A stretch of DNA of 64,000 nucleotides from positions 134,505 to 198,504 of the forward strand of contig CAZFZN010000008.1 in NCBI GenBank assembly GCA_964523105.1, written 5' to 3'. Shown here piece after piece: positions 29,718-38,081 of this stretch. The DNA is from V1-33 sp964523105. Its GTDB lineage: Bacteria > Verrucomicrobiota > Verrucomicrobiia > Verrucomicrobiales > V1-33. Below the pieces are notes generated by a model, which worked only from the letters and a program-made list of their open reading frames with translations, was not told the origin of the DNA and did not search any database. Within the stretch, counting starts at the first letter, position 1. Each line of letters opens with the position of its first letter. The translations under genes were made by a program, and so were the position numbers.

Positions 29718-30137
29718 TCAGGGGGACTGGCCGCGCAGCCAGCCGCCGGGCACTCTTTGCATGGTGACGGTTTCAACGGTGGTGCGGGGTTCCGCGGAAT
29801 GGATGCGGATTGTCAGCGTCCGGCGGGAGCGGTCGAGAAAGAACTCCTGCGCGGGCCAGGTTCCGTCGCCCGGGAGAGAGAGACAGTCTGCGCTGCGTCC
29901 GGCGTTTTGCGGCTGCGTCGTGCGCGCCTCGCGGACTGACCGGGCGAATCCTTCGACACTCTGCTCATGAAAGGCGTACGGCGGGAGTGCGAGAATGTAT
30001 TCCTCGATGGAGGCGTTCCCGATAAACGCGTCGAGCCTTGCGGGTGCCGCTGCGAATGATTCCCGCGGTGCCGGCGGCGTGGTTTGGCAGGCGGTGAGGA
30101 TCAGTGAGGGGAGCATGCGGAGGACGCCATTCATCAC
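29718..30137 (-). CDS. Small lipoprotein of unknown function
   Basis: 139 residues with a short hydrophobic signal ending in the lipobox LTAC, then a Pro/Ala-rich linker and a compact domain of about 100 residues. It should be lipidated at the Cys at about residue 17 and anchored in the outer or inner membrane. I do not recognise the domain. It lies upstream of cas9 on the same strand with a 74-bp gap, so it may be co-transcribed by chance. Nothing in it suggests a CRISPR role. Two adjacent Met codons make the exact start uncertain by one residue. Confidence 0.65.
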   Translation of the reverse strand: MMNGVLRMLPSLILTACQTTPPAPRESFAAAPARLDAFIGNASIEEYILALPPYAFHEQSVEGFARSVREARTTQPQNAGRSADCLSLPGDGTWPAQEFFLDRSRRTLTIRIHSAEPRTTVETVTMQRVPGGWLRGQSP

Positions 30138-30569
30138 ATCATGCGGTCAGGGGAATTCAGGGTGCCTGCTATGCGCGAGGCTGATTCCTGCAACCGCGGC
30201 GGTTGCGACGGCTGCAGCCCGCGCCGCCGCACAGTGGCGGGTTGGGCGATGAACCTGAAAACCGGTATGAGTTTGAACAGGAGGTAACGGAGGTAACAGA
30301 GGCTCAGGAAGTTGGGCTCGAAACGGGCCGCGCGCCGAATTCACCCGGCGGGTGAATGGATGTTTCCCTGCAACTCATTGCTTCTCTGTTTCCTCTGTTC
30401 CCTCCTGTAAAACCATGGCTCTTTTTAAGATGAACCTGGAAGGGCGGAAACGCGGAGAAGCGGAATCCCTCCTACCGGGTGAGTCCTCTGCTGGTGCGGC
30501 ATTGGCGTTCGCTGTTTCCTCTGTTGGCTTCTGTTCAATCCTCACTCTTATTGTGTGCATCCCTCGATT
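30138..30569. other. Gene-free stretch between two divergent genes
   Basis: About 430 bp. It should contain promoters for the lipoprotein gene (minus) and the membrane protein gene (plus). The only structure seen is the set of purine/pyrimidine-biased inverted repeats listed at 30275-30414, with a further partial copy at 30511-30536. Confidence 0.4.
30275..30414. repeat. Inverted-repeat intergenic element (AGGTAACGGAGGTAACAGAGG type)
   Basis: The left arm (30275-30302) contains GGAGGTAACGGAGGTAACAG. The right arm (30381-30414) is its near reverse complement, with TCTGTTTCCTCTGTTCCCTC. A third degenerate arm lies at 30511-30536. It looks like a dispersed non-coding element rather than a gene remnant. 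Confidence 0.55.
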
Positions 30570-31514
30570 ATGGAAACAACTCCCGCGAGTATTCAGCTGT
30601 CGCAAATGGTGCGGGCGGCGCGGTTTTTCAGTCGGGAGGAGGCGGAGGCGCTGGCCGGGGCGGCGCGGGAGGCAGGGGTCGTGGTCATGGTGGCGGAGAA
30701 TCGCAGACTGCCGCAGGGGTTCGATGCCTCGCTGGGGGGATTCGATGCTGCGGAGGGGGTGTCGGTTTTTGTCAGGCCGGAGGATGTGAGGCCGTTGCGT
30801 CAGGCGCTGGCGGAGGCGGCGGAGGTGCAGCCGGGCGATCCGCTGGAGGCATTATCCAACGGGGAATTGCAGGCGATCGTGCGCCAGCCGCTGCGGGCGA
30901 ATCTGCTGGAGCAGGCACTGGCGCTGAAGATTCTCGGCACGCGCGGCGGGTCATTGGAGCCGGTGTCTGCGGAGCCGGCGGCAGGGGCGGCGGACCCCGA
31001 TCCTCACGCGCGGTCCGACGCGCGGCTGGCGCGGTGGATTGGCGGACTGGCGGTGCTGCTGCCGCTGTTGCTCACGGTGACTTCGCTGGCGCTCTCGGTC
31101 GATGGCTGGCAGGCCTCGGTCCTGGAGCCGGCGATTTACATCCACACGGGAGTTTCGGGCACGCTGACTGCGGACGACAGCTTTGCGGGGCCGCTGCGGG
31201 TATTCCTGTTTGTGCTGGCTCCTCTCGCGGCGGGGGCGGCGCTGGTTTTCTCAAAACGCCGGCTGCCCGACGGCAGCGTGCGGCGGATGTTTTCCCCCGG
31301 ATGGCGGCGCATCGGCTCGGCATCCCTGATCATCTCGCTGCTGTTCTATCTCATTCCTCTTGGGTATCTTTTATACTGGTCGATCAGGCAATCGGTGTCG
31401 CCGGAACCCGTGGAGGAGCCGGAGGAACGGCCCGCCCTCACCCTGACAGACGATGGCTGCGGCAGGACTCGACTTCTCCCGGGCGTTGAAGTCGTGATCA
31501 GCCGGCGGGTTTGA
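30570..31514 (+). CDS. Membrane protein with three transmembrane segments, unknown function
   Basis: 314 residues from the ATG at 30570; a GTG five codons upstream is possible. The first ~140 residues are soluble and helical (FSREEAEALAGAAREAGV, then an LEALSNGELQAI segment). Three transmembrane helices follow at about residues 160-182, 210-230 and 248-270, and a short polar tail ends the protein. The N-terminal part resembles proteins that sense or present regulatory domains, but I assign no function. The downstream secreted protein gene starts 167 bp later on the same strand. Confidence 0.65.
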   Translation: METTPASIQLSQMVRAARFFSREEAEALAGAAREAGVVVMVAENRRLPQGFDASLGGFDAAEGVSVFVRPEDVRPLRQALAEAAEVQPGDPLEALSNGELQAIVRQPLRANLLEQALALKILGTRGGSLEPVSAEPAAGAADPDPHARSDARLARWIGGLAVLLPLLLTVTSLALSVDGWQASVLEPAIYIHTGVSGTLTADDSFAGPLRVFLFVLAPLAAGAALVFSKRRLPDGSVRRMFSPGWRRIGSASLIISLLFYLIPLGYLLYWSIRQSVSPEPVEEPEERPALTLTDDGCGRTRLLPGVEVVISRRV

Positions 31515-31681
31515 GCGTGGATTTTGTGCTTTACACCCTGGCCGGTTTCCGGGGAGTATCACCGCGCCAACCACCGGGGGGCGCCGCAGACCTGACACTC
31601 GAAAAACCTGACCGCCTGGCAGTTCCGGGCGGCGGATTCACGGGATGGTTCTTTACAGCCCCGGACCATTCCATCCCTGCT

Positions 31682-33316
31682 GTGAAAACCATCGCCTCAC
31701 TCTTTCTCGCCGCGCTCCTGTTTCCGTCCGCTGCGGGCGCTCAACTGGTGGAAACCAATGTCGCCCTCGGCAAGCCCACGACGGGCGATGTGGCCTTCGG
31801 TTACCCCACGAGCAACGGCAACGACGGCAACGTGGGAACCTTCACTCATGCGGACAATCTCAATGCGCCGCCTGGCAATCCGTTCTGGTCCGTGGACCTG
31901 CAGGGCACCTTCGATCTGATGCGCGTGGAGATCGTGGACCGCATCGGCTGCTGCGATCCCAACCGCTTCAACGGATCGGAAATCCGCATCCTGGATTCCC
32001 TCGGCACGCAAATCGGCGCGACCCTGACGGTGAATGACCTGCTCCCGTCGAGTCCTGACGAAGCGGGAGCCACGCGGACATTCGACAACGGCGGGGCGGG
32101 CTGGCCGGGCGCGGCTTCTGTGCGCATCGACGGCTACACGCAGTATTTTCAGTTTGCGGAATTCCGCGCCATCGCGCTGCAGCCGCCCACAGCGGTGAAT
32201 GTCGCGGTCTATGGTGCGGCGACAGCGTCGGCCCCCACCTGGCCGGGACTGGGGCCGCAGAATCTGATCGACGGCAATGCCCTCACAGTCACCCATCCGC
32301 AGGGAGCCGCCGGCGAGACCCTGGGATTCACCTACACCGTGAATCTGGGCACGCTCTATCATTTCGAGCGGCTGGAAATCCTCAACCGCACCGCCTGCTG
32401 TCCGGAGCGCCTCACGAATTACAGAGTCCGTCTGCACCATGACGCCGGCGGCGCGCCGGGTCCGGCCGTGTGGTCCGCCGATGTTAGGACTGACGGGAGC
32501 AATTCGGGCGACGGCGGCGTGGATACGCTGGTGGCGGGGGACGATCCGGCGGGCACGTTTGCGGGCCAGTTCATCACTGTGGAAAACCTGAGCAGCGAAG
32601 CCTACAATCCGCAGATCGCGGAGCTGCGGGCGTTTTCCTTCGATCCCCGGCCGGTCAATCTGGCCACCGGGAAGCCGGTGGAGCTTTTCGATGCGACCGG
32701 CACTCCCGCGGCCACGTGGAACGGTTTCCCCGCATCGTTTCTGGTGGACGGCATTCTCGGAACTTTCTCGCACCCGCAGCCGCAGTTCAGCTCCGGGTAT
32801 TACTACCGCATCGACCTCGGTGCGGAAACGCCGGTGGGGGAAGTGAGGGTCAGCGGCCGCCTCGACGGCTGTTGTCCCGAACGGCTCAATAACGCGCGGC
32901 TGGAGATCCGGGACGGAAACTTCAATACCGTCTGGCAACACATCCTGACCGGTCAGGTGACTGCACAAACGGCGGTGGCGACCGGCGATGTCACGGGCCG
33001 CTATGTCATCATTGTGAATACGGACGGCGCGGATTACGGCCCGCAGGTCAGCGAAGTGGTGGTGCTGCCGCCGTTGCCGCAGGAGGTGTTCCAGATCACG
33101 GCCGCGAACTTCAACATTCCCGCCGGCACCGGCACCCTGACATTCACTTCGCGTCCGGGTTTCGCTTATTTTCTCGAAGGCGGACCGAATCTGATCGACT
33201 GGACGCTGCTGCTGGGCGGCATCGAGGCCACCGGCAATACGACGACCGTGAATTTCATCGACCCCGGCATGCCGGGGTCGCCCAACCGGTATTACCGCGT
33301 GCAGAAGCTGCCCTGA
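31682..33316 (+). CDS. Secreted protein with three discoidin-like (F5/8 type C) repeats
   Basis: 544 residues from a GTG at 31682, chosen because it begins a standard signal peptide (VKTIASLFLAALLF..AGAQ); a longer frame upstream lacks one. Three tandem galactose-binding-like modules of about 150 residues each contain the repeated landmark CC-P-x-R-L/F-N (CCDPNRFNG, CCPERLTNY, CCPERLNNA). Each is preceded by a D-G-N/I-x-G-T-F/V substrate-loop region. The C-terminal ~70 residues (SRPGFAYFLEGGPNLIDW..YYRVQ) resemble a small beta domain common at the ends of verrucomicrobial exported proteins. A role in binding carbohydrate outside the cell is inferred from the fold. No catalytic module is present. 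Confidence 0.75.
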   Translation: MKTIASLFLAALLFPSAAGAQLVETNVALGKPTTGDVAFGYPTSNGNDGNVGTFTHADNLNAPPGNPFWSVDLQGTFDLMRVEIVDRIGCCDPNRFNGSEIRILDSLGTQIGATLTVNDLLPSSPDEAGATRTFDNGGAGWPGAASVRIDGYTQYFQFAEFRAIALQPPTAVNVAVYGAATASAPTWPGLGPQNLIDGNALTVTHPQGAAGETLGFTYTVNLGTLYHFERLEILNRTACCPERLTNYRVRLHHDAGGAPGPAVWSADVRTDGSNSGDGGVDTLVAGDDPAGTFAGQFITVENLSSEAYNPQIAELRAFSFDPRPVNLATGKPVELFDATGTPAATWNGFPASFLVDGILGTFSHPQPQFSSGYYYRIDLGAETPVGEVRVSGRLDGCCPERLNNARLEIRDGNFNTVWQHILTGQVTAQTAVATGDVTGRYVIIVNTDGADYGPQVSEVVVLPPLPQEVFQITAANFNIPAGTGTLTFTSRPGFAYFLEGGPNLIDWTLLLGGIEATGNTTTVNFIDPGMPGSPNRYYRVQKLP

Positions 33317-33428
33317 CGGGCCCGCAGGCCGGCGGCAACGGGAGCACGACTTGAGGGATTGCCGCGGGCTGAGGGCCGGCGGCAGGAAAGCACTTGAGTC
33401 GCCGGGCAAGGGTGTCTAAGCACCCGGC

Positions 33429-34238
33429 ATGATTCACTTTTGGAAAATGAACGGAGCCGGCAACGACTTCGTGATGCTCGACAACCGCACGCGGCGCCAT
33501 GCTCTCTCGAAGGAGCAAATCGCCGCGCTGTGCGACCGGCATCGCGGCGTGGGTGCGGACGGGCTGCTCGCCGTGGAGCCGGCGGAAAACGGGGCCGATT
33601 TCCGCATGCGCTATTACAATGCCGACGGCGGCGAGGCCGAAATGTGCGGCAATGGAGCGCGGTGCTTCGCGCGCTTCGCGAACATGCTGAGCGGCTGGAA
33701 TCTGCAGCAGGTGAGTTTTGAAACGCCCGCCGGCGTCATCGGCGCCACCTATCACGGCGACAACGTGCGCATCGCGATGAGCGATCCCCATTCCCTGCGC
33801 CTGAATCTCAGCCTCGACGTGGCCGGAGAGCAAAAGACAGTGCACTTCGTCAACACCGGCGTGCCTCACGCGGTCGTGGTGGTGGAGGATCTGGAAAGCG
33901 TGCCCGTAGTCACCTGGGGCGCGGCACTGCGCTATCATACGGAATTCCAGCCGAAGGGAACGAACGCCAATTTCATGAAGGCCACGCCGCACGGCATTGC
34001 CATTCGCACCTACGAGCGCGGCGTGGAGGGCGAAACGCTCGCCTGCGGCACCGGCATGGTCGCCTGCGCGCTCGTGCATCACCTGCTCACCGGCGCGCCC
34101 TCGCCGGTGAAAGTCAAAGTGAAGGGCGGCGACACCCTCGAGATTGCCTTCGAAAATTCCGGCGACGCCTTTCAGAACGTCACCCTCACCGGCCCCGCCG
34201 ACATCGTCTTCGAAGGCGAAATCAAGCTCCCGGCCTGA
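33429..34238 (+). CDS. dapF: Diaminopimelate epimerase
   Basis: 269 residues. The enzyme interconverts LL- and meso-diaminopimelate without a cofactor, giving the cross-linking residue of peptidoglycan and the precursor of lysine. Both active-site cysteines are in place: Cys73 in EAEMCGNGARC and Cys206 in GETLACGTGMVA. The N-terminal MNGAGNDFVMLDN signature is also intact. It is followed 56 bp later by dapA, an earlier step of the same pathway, so the two form a lysine/DAP operon. Confidence 0.97.
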   Translation: MIHFWKMNGAGNDFVMLDNRTRRHALSKEQIAALCDRHRGVGADGLLAVEPAENGADFRMRYYNADGGEAEMCGNGARCFARFANMLSGWNLQQVSFETPAGVIGATYHGDNVRIAMSDPHSLRLNLSLDVAGEQKTVHFVNTGVPHAVVVVEDLESVPVVTWGAALRYHTEFQPKGTNANFMKATPHGIAIRTYERGVEGETLACGTGMVACALVHHLLTGAPSPVKVKVKGGDTLEIAFENSGDAFQNVTLTGPADIVFEGEIKLPA

Positions 34239-34294
34239 ACGGGCTCGAACCGACAGCCTTAGCCGAATCTTAAATCATAAATCTCAAATCATAA

Positions 34295-35176
34295 ATGTAC
34301 CAAGGCACCTTCACAGCCCTCGTCACTCCCTTCACTCCTGACAACCAGATCGACACCGCCGCCTTTCGCGAACTCATCGACTTCCAGTTCGACAACGGCG
34401 TCACCGGCATCGTCCCCGTCGGCACCACCGGCGAGTCCCCCACTCTGTCGCACGAGGAGCACAAGCGCGTCATCGCACTGGCGGCGGAATACGCCCGCGG
34501 CCGCGGGCCCGTCATCGGCGGCACCGGCAGCAACAGCACCGACGAAGCCATCGAACTCACCGCCGCCGCGGAGGCCGCCGGGTGCGAAGCCGTGCTCCAG
34601 GTGTGCCCCTATTATAACAAGCCGTCGCAGGAGGGCCTGTTCCAGCACTTCAAGGCCGTGGCCGGCAGCACGAAGTGCAAAATCATTCTCTACAGCATCC
34701 CCGGCCGCAGCGGCATCGAGATCGGCGTGGACACCACCGCCCGGCTCGCCGCGGCATGTCCGAACATCGTCTGCATGAAAGAGGCCGGCGGCAGCGTGGA
34801 GCGCGTCAATCAGCTCGTCGCGGCGTGCCCGCCCGGATTCACCGTGCTCAGCGGCGACGACAGCCTGACACTTTCCTTCATGGCGGTCGGCGCCGCGGGC
34901 GTCATCAGCGTCGCCAGCAACATCATTCCCCGCGAAATGAGCGACCTCGTCAATGCCGCCCTGGCGGACGACTACACCAAAGCCCGGGCTGTCCACCGGC
35001 GCTGCTATCCTCTCATGAGCGCGTTTCTCAAGCTCGACACCAATCCCGTCCCTATCAAGACGGCGCTCGCTCTCAAGGGCATGATGCGCGAAGACCTCCG
35101 GCTGCCCATGGTCGGCATGAACGAGGCGAAAAAGGAGGAGCTGCGCGCCGTCATGGCCGGTCTCGGCCTCGTTTGA
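34295..35176 (+). CDS. dapA: 4-hydroxy-tetrahydrodipicolinate synthase
   Basis: 293 residues, the normal length. This TIM-barrel aldolase condenses pyruvate with aspartate semialdehyde at the start of the DAP branch. The GTTGESPTLS loop (about 43-52), Tyr133 in YSIPGRSG, and the Schiff-base Lys162 in VCMKEAGG are all present. The start ATG at 34295 gives the standard MYQGTFTALVTPF. It is downstream of dapF in the same direction. A region with a palindromic repeat element (35285-35420) separates it from the convergent gene beyond. Confidence 0.97.
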   Translation: MYQGTFTALVTPFTPDNQIDTAAFRELIDFQFDNGVTGIVPVGTTGESPTLSHEEHKRVIALAAEYARGRGPVIGGTGSNSTDEAIELTAAAEAAGCEAVLQVCPYYNKPSQEGLFQHFKAVAGSTKCKIILYSIPGRSGIEIGVDTTARLAAACPNIVCMKEAGGSVERVNQLVAACPPGFTVLSGDDSLTLSFMAVGAAGVISVASNIIPREMSDLVNAALADDYTKARAVHRRCYPLMSAFLKLDTNPVPIKTALALKGMMREDLRLPMVGMNEAKKEELRAVMAGLGLV

Positions 35177-35284
35177 ACCTGAATAGGAAAATGGTGCAGA
35201 AGAGAACCGCAGCCGGCCGAAGGGAACCGGAGCGCAGGGGAGACAGCCGCAGGCAACCAGGCGAACATTTCATCTTAACTGATG

Positions 35285-35420
35285 AGCCAAATGGACCCTG
35301 ATTCACACGGATATACGCATGAATTCGCATTCACTCCCCGGAGGAGGACTCCCGTGAACTCAACTTGCTGAGAATCCGTGATCATCCGGGTCCATCCGTG
35401 GTTCTATTTCCCTTTTAGGA
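35285..35420. repeat. Intergenic palindromic element (CCACGGATGGAC family), copy 1
   Basis: It lies between the convergent genes dapA and the DUF2007-like gene. The right part (TCCATCCGTGGTTCTATTTC, about 35390-35411) is the reverse complement of the left arm of the element at 49836-49968 (GAAATAGCACCACGGATGG). The left part carries the CACACGGATA arm. Confidence 0.6.
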
Positions 35421-35432
35421 TTGAACGGAGCG

Positions 35433-36029
35433 CTACAGCAACAGCGCGATGATCGCCATGAAGACGATCATCAGCCCGATGAACCACCGCCCGGCCCGGC
35501 CGCGGCGCTTGTAGTCTGAGATGAACCATGCTGCCAGACCGCCGAGCGCCCCGAGCACTGCTCCATAAATCACGCCCGGCACGGCAATGGCCGCGAGAGC
35601 GCTGCTCAGTGAGGTTAGAAAATCGCCTGGCAAATCCCGCGCCCGCGACAGGGTCGCCCACACCGCCGTCACCACCGCTCCCACCAGCGTGAACCCAATC
35701 ACCACCAGCGGCAGCAACAGGGCTCCGCTGACCACACCGGTCCCCAGCGCGCTTTCCACCGTCAGAGGCACCTGCACCGGCTCCACTTCGCTGCCCGGCT
35801 CCTCCGTCCGCGCGGCACCGTCATCCCCTGCCGGCGCCTGCAGCACTTCCTGCGCCGAGGCCAGATTCTCCTCGTCCACCATCACCCGGCACCCGCCCGT
35901 GGTCACCGTTCCGTAGCTGCATGAGGTGACATCTCCCCACACCCACGCCGGAATCCCGTGCTCCCGCAGCAGGCCGGCTTCAATATGTGCCCGGAGCGGA
36001 TGATAGGCGACTGACAAGGAAACGAGCAT
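35433..36029 (-). CDS. DUF2007-like membrane protein
   Basis: 198 residues from the ATG at 36029; longer starts exist but would add a tail with no family features. Residues 1-50 resemble the DUF2007 'putative signal transducing' domain (AHIEAGLLREHGIPAWV..). An acidic linker (about 55-80) is followed by three hydrophobic segments: about 87-112, 127-152 and 179-198 (the last is the C-terminus). DUF2007 proteins are uncharacterised; a regulatory or sensing role is only presumed. The gene converges on dapA. Confidence 0.65.
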   Translation of the reverse strand: MLVSLSVAYHPLRAHIEAGLLREHGIPAWVWGDVTSCSYGTVTTGGCRVMVDEENLASAQEVLQAPAGDDGAARTEEPGSEVEPVQVPLTVESALGTGVVSGALLLPLVVIGFTLVGAVVTAVWATLSRARDLPGDFLTSLSSALAAIAVPGVIYGAVLGALGGLAAWFISDYKRRGRAGRWFIGLMIVFMAIIALLL

Positions 36030-36156
36030 GGCGGCACGGGTTCTATTCCGCATTCTCCATACAGACTCCCGGCATACTTGCAATCGCTCCCGGGCTGCCG
36101 CGGGGCTCCGGCATTCCATCAGTCAGGGCTGGCGATCTCCAAGTGCTCCGGGCACG

Positions 36157-36185
36157 AAAAAACCCGGACCGTTGCCGGCCCGGGT
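36157..36185 (-). terminator. Rho-independent terminator of the glycine-zipper lipoprotein gene
   Basis: On the minus strand ACCCGGGCC, loop GGCAAC, then GGTCCGGGT (9-bp stem with one G-U) is followed at once by six T. It lies 24 nt after the stop codon of the gene at 36209. Confidence 0.9.
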
Positions 36186-36208
36186 CTGGGCATTTCGCGA
36201 TGACGAAA

Positions 36209-36493
36209 TTAGTAGTTGTAGATCGGGCGGCCGTAGCGGTCGTAGCCGACGACGTAGCGGCCCTGATTCTTGCGGTCCTGATTGGCACCGACCTGATTGC
36301 CGATGACGCCGCCGGCGACGGCGCCGATGGCGGCTCCGGCGGCGGTGTTGCCGCTTTGGTGACCGATGATGCCGCCGGCGAGAGCGCCGGTGCCGGCACC
36401 GATGAGCGTGCCGCGGTCCGCATTCGGACCGGTCTCACAACTGGACAGGGAAATCGCCGCGAGGAGGGCCGTGGTAGAGAGGAGGTACTTCAT
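36209..36493 (-). CDS. Glycine-zipper lipoprotein
   Basis: 94 residues. The signal peptide ends in the lipobox LSSC (Cys19), so the protein is lipid-anchored. The middle (about residues 28-68) is a glycine zipper with repeated GxxxG/GAxxGG steps (GAGTGALAGGIIG, GAAIGAVAGGVIG), as in OsmB and related small envelope lipoproteins. The C-terminus ends YDRYGRPIYNY. Glycine zippers pack into membrane-spanning oligomers, and many members are stress-induced; induction here is not shown by the sequence. A clear terminator follows at 36157-36185, so the gene is monocistronic on that side. Confidence 0.85.
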   Translation of the reverse strand: MKYLLSTTALLAAISLSSCETGPNADRGTLIGAGTGALAGGIIGHQSGNTAAGAAIGAVAGGVIGNQVGANQDRKNQGRYVVGYDRYGRPIYNY

Positions 36494-36711
36494 GGGATGG
36501 TCTGTGGGTTGGTTTGTTGGTTGGGATTGCAGGGGATGGAACGACGAGGGAATCTGACGGAGCAGCCGCCGGATTATTCAACGCCGGCGGACTTCTTATA
36601 CTGCGGCACCGGGGAGGCCGCGAGGGGATTTTGCAGGTTCGGAGCGGGTCCCTCAGGAGGCATTGACAGCCGCGGCGGCGATTCTAGTGTCCGGCCACAT
36701 TCCTCACTTAC

Positions 36712-37908
36712 ATGCACCCCACCGCTGACTCGCCCCCCCGGGACTGGCACTTTCTTTCCCACGCTCCGGGCTATTGGGAAGACGCAAACATCCCGCCCGG
36801 CGACTGGAACAGCTGGGCATGGCAAATGAGAAACCGCATCACGTCGCTGCGGCAGCTGGAGGAACATCTGGTCCTGACCGAAGAGGAGCGCGCCGGCGTG
36901 CTGCTCAGCGGCAACAAGCTCGCGCTCGCCATCACGCCGCATTTCTTCAATCTCATCCATCCCACAGATCCCGACTGCCCCATCCGGCGTCAGGTCGTGC
37001 CGCGCGTGGAGGAGACGTGGGAAAACCCTGACGAAATGACCGACCCCTGCGGCGAAGACAGTCACATGCCTGTGCCAGGGCTGGTGCACCGCTATCCGGA
37101 CCGCGTGCTGTTTTTGGTCACCGACCGCTGCGCTGCCTATTGCCGCTACTGCACGCGCAGCCGGATTGTGAGCGGCGCGGGAGAGCAGGAACTGCACACG
37201 GAATGGGAAGCCGCCTTCCGTTATCTCGAACAGCACACGGAAATCCGCGACGTGCTCCTCTCCGGCGGTGACGCGCTCCTGCTGTCCGACAACCGGCTCG
37301 AAGGGCTGATCCAGCGCCTGCGCAGCATCGAACACATCGAATTCATCCGCATCGGCAGCCGCGTGCCCGTCTTCCTGCCGCAGCGGATCACGCCGGAACT
37401 CTGCGCCATGCTGGCGAAGTACCATCCGCTCTGGATGAGCGTGCACGTGAATCACCCGCGCGAGCTGACCATCGAAGTGAAGGAAGCGCTGGAACGGCTG
37501 GCCGATCACGGCATTCCCCTGGGCAATCAAAGCGTGCTGCTGCGCGGGGTGAACGACGATCCTGACACCTACAGGGAACTGGTGCACAAGCTGCTGCGCT
37601 GCCGCGTGCGGCCGTATTATCTTTATCAGTGCGACCTCATCAAAGGTTCCTCCCACCTGCGCACGAGCGTGGAGAAGGGGCTCGACATCATCGAAAACCT
37701 GCGCGGCCACACCACCGGCTACGCGGTGCCGCAGTTCGTGATCGATGCTCCCGGCGGCGGCGGCAAGGTACCGGTGAATCCGGAATACATGCTCCACCAC
37801 GGCGACGGCATCACGATTCTGCGGAACTATGAGAACAAGGTCTTCGTCTATCCTGATCCGGAGGCGGATCCCCTTCCCTTCGCCATCGCGGGGTATCGGC
37901 GTGACTGA
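36712..37908 (+). CDS. kamA: KamA-family radical SAM aminomutase (lysine 2,3-aminomutase type)
   Basis: 398 residues. It contains the radical SAM cluster motif CAAYCRYC (Cys140, 144, 147) and the downstream SGGDALLLSD segment of the KamA family. In this family pyridoxal phosphate and a 5'-deoxyadenosyl radical move the alpha-amino group of lysine to the beta position. The length is nearer to KamA (about 415) than to the shorter EpmB (about 340) that modifies elongation factor P. The C-terminal extension GDGITILRNYENKVFVYPDP is also seen in KamA-like proteins. No yodP/ablB-like acetyltransferase or epmA is adjacent, so lysine versus EF-P or another substrate is not settled. Confidence 0.85.
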   Translation: MHPTADSPPRDWHFLSHAPGYWEDANIPPGDWNSWAWQMRNRITSLRQLEEHLVLTEEERAGVLLSGNKLALAITPHFFNLIHPTDPDCPIRRQVVPRVEETWENPDEMTDPCGEDSHMPVPGLVHRYPDRVLFLVTDRCAAYCRYCTRSRIVSGAGEQELHTEWEAAFRYLEQHTEIRDVLLSGGDALLLSDNRLEGLIQRLRSIEHIEFIRIGSRVPVFLPQRITPELCAMLAKYHPLWMSVHVNHPRELTIEVKEALERLADHGIPLGNQSVLLRGVNDDPDTYRELVHKLLRCRVRPYYLYQCDLIKGSSHLRTSVEKGLDIIENLRGHTTGYAVPQFVIDAPGGGGKVPVNPEYMLHHGDGITILRNYENKVFVYPDPEADPLPFAIAGYRRD

Positions 37909-37946
37909 GTGTGTCGCGGTTGAGCGATACGGGGTTTCTTAAATCC

Positions 37947-38060
37947 TCAATCGTCCTCCCCCTCATCCTCGTCCTCGTCCTCGTCCCCCTCCTCGTCCTC
38001 GTTCTCGTCCTCGTTCTCCTCCTCGTCCCCGTCCTCGTCCTCCCCCTCGTCCTCGAACAC
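37947..38060. repeat. Hexanucleotide tandem repeat (CTCGTC)n
   Basis: About 110 bp of imperfect CTCGTC/CTCGTT/CTCCTC units lying just before the hydrolase start. In the frame of the hydrolase it reads as LVLVLV and would mimic a transmembrane segment. I treat it as non-coding. Confidence 0.8.
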
Positions 38061-38081
38061 GAATCCCTTCCACGCTTCGCC

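Noticed and set aside
37911..38081. N-terminal membrane anchor of the alpha/beta hydrolase
   Set aside because: It is encoded by a CTCGTC hexamer tract, not by protein-like sequence.
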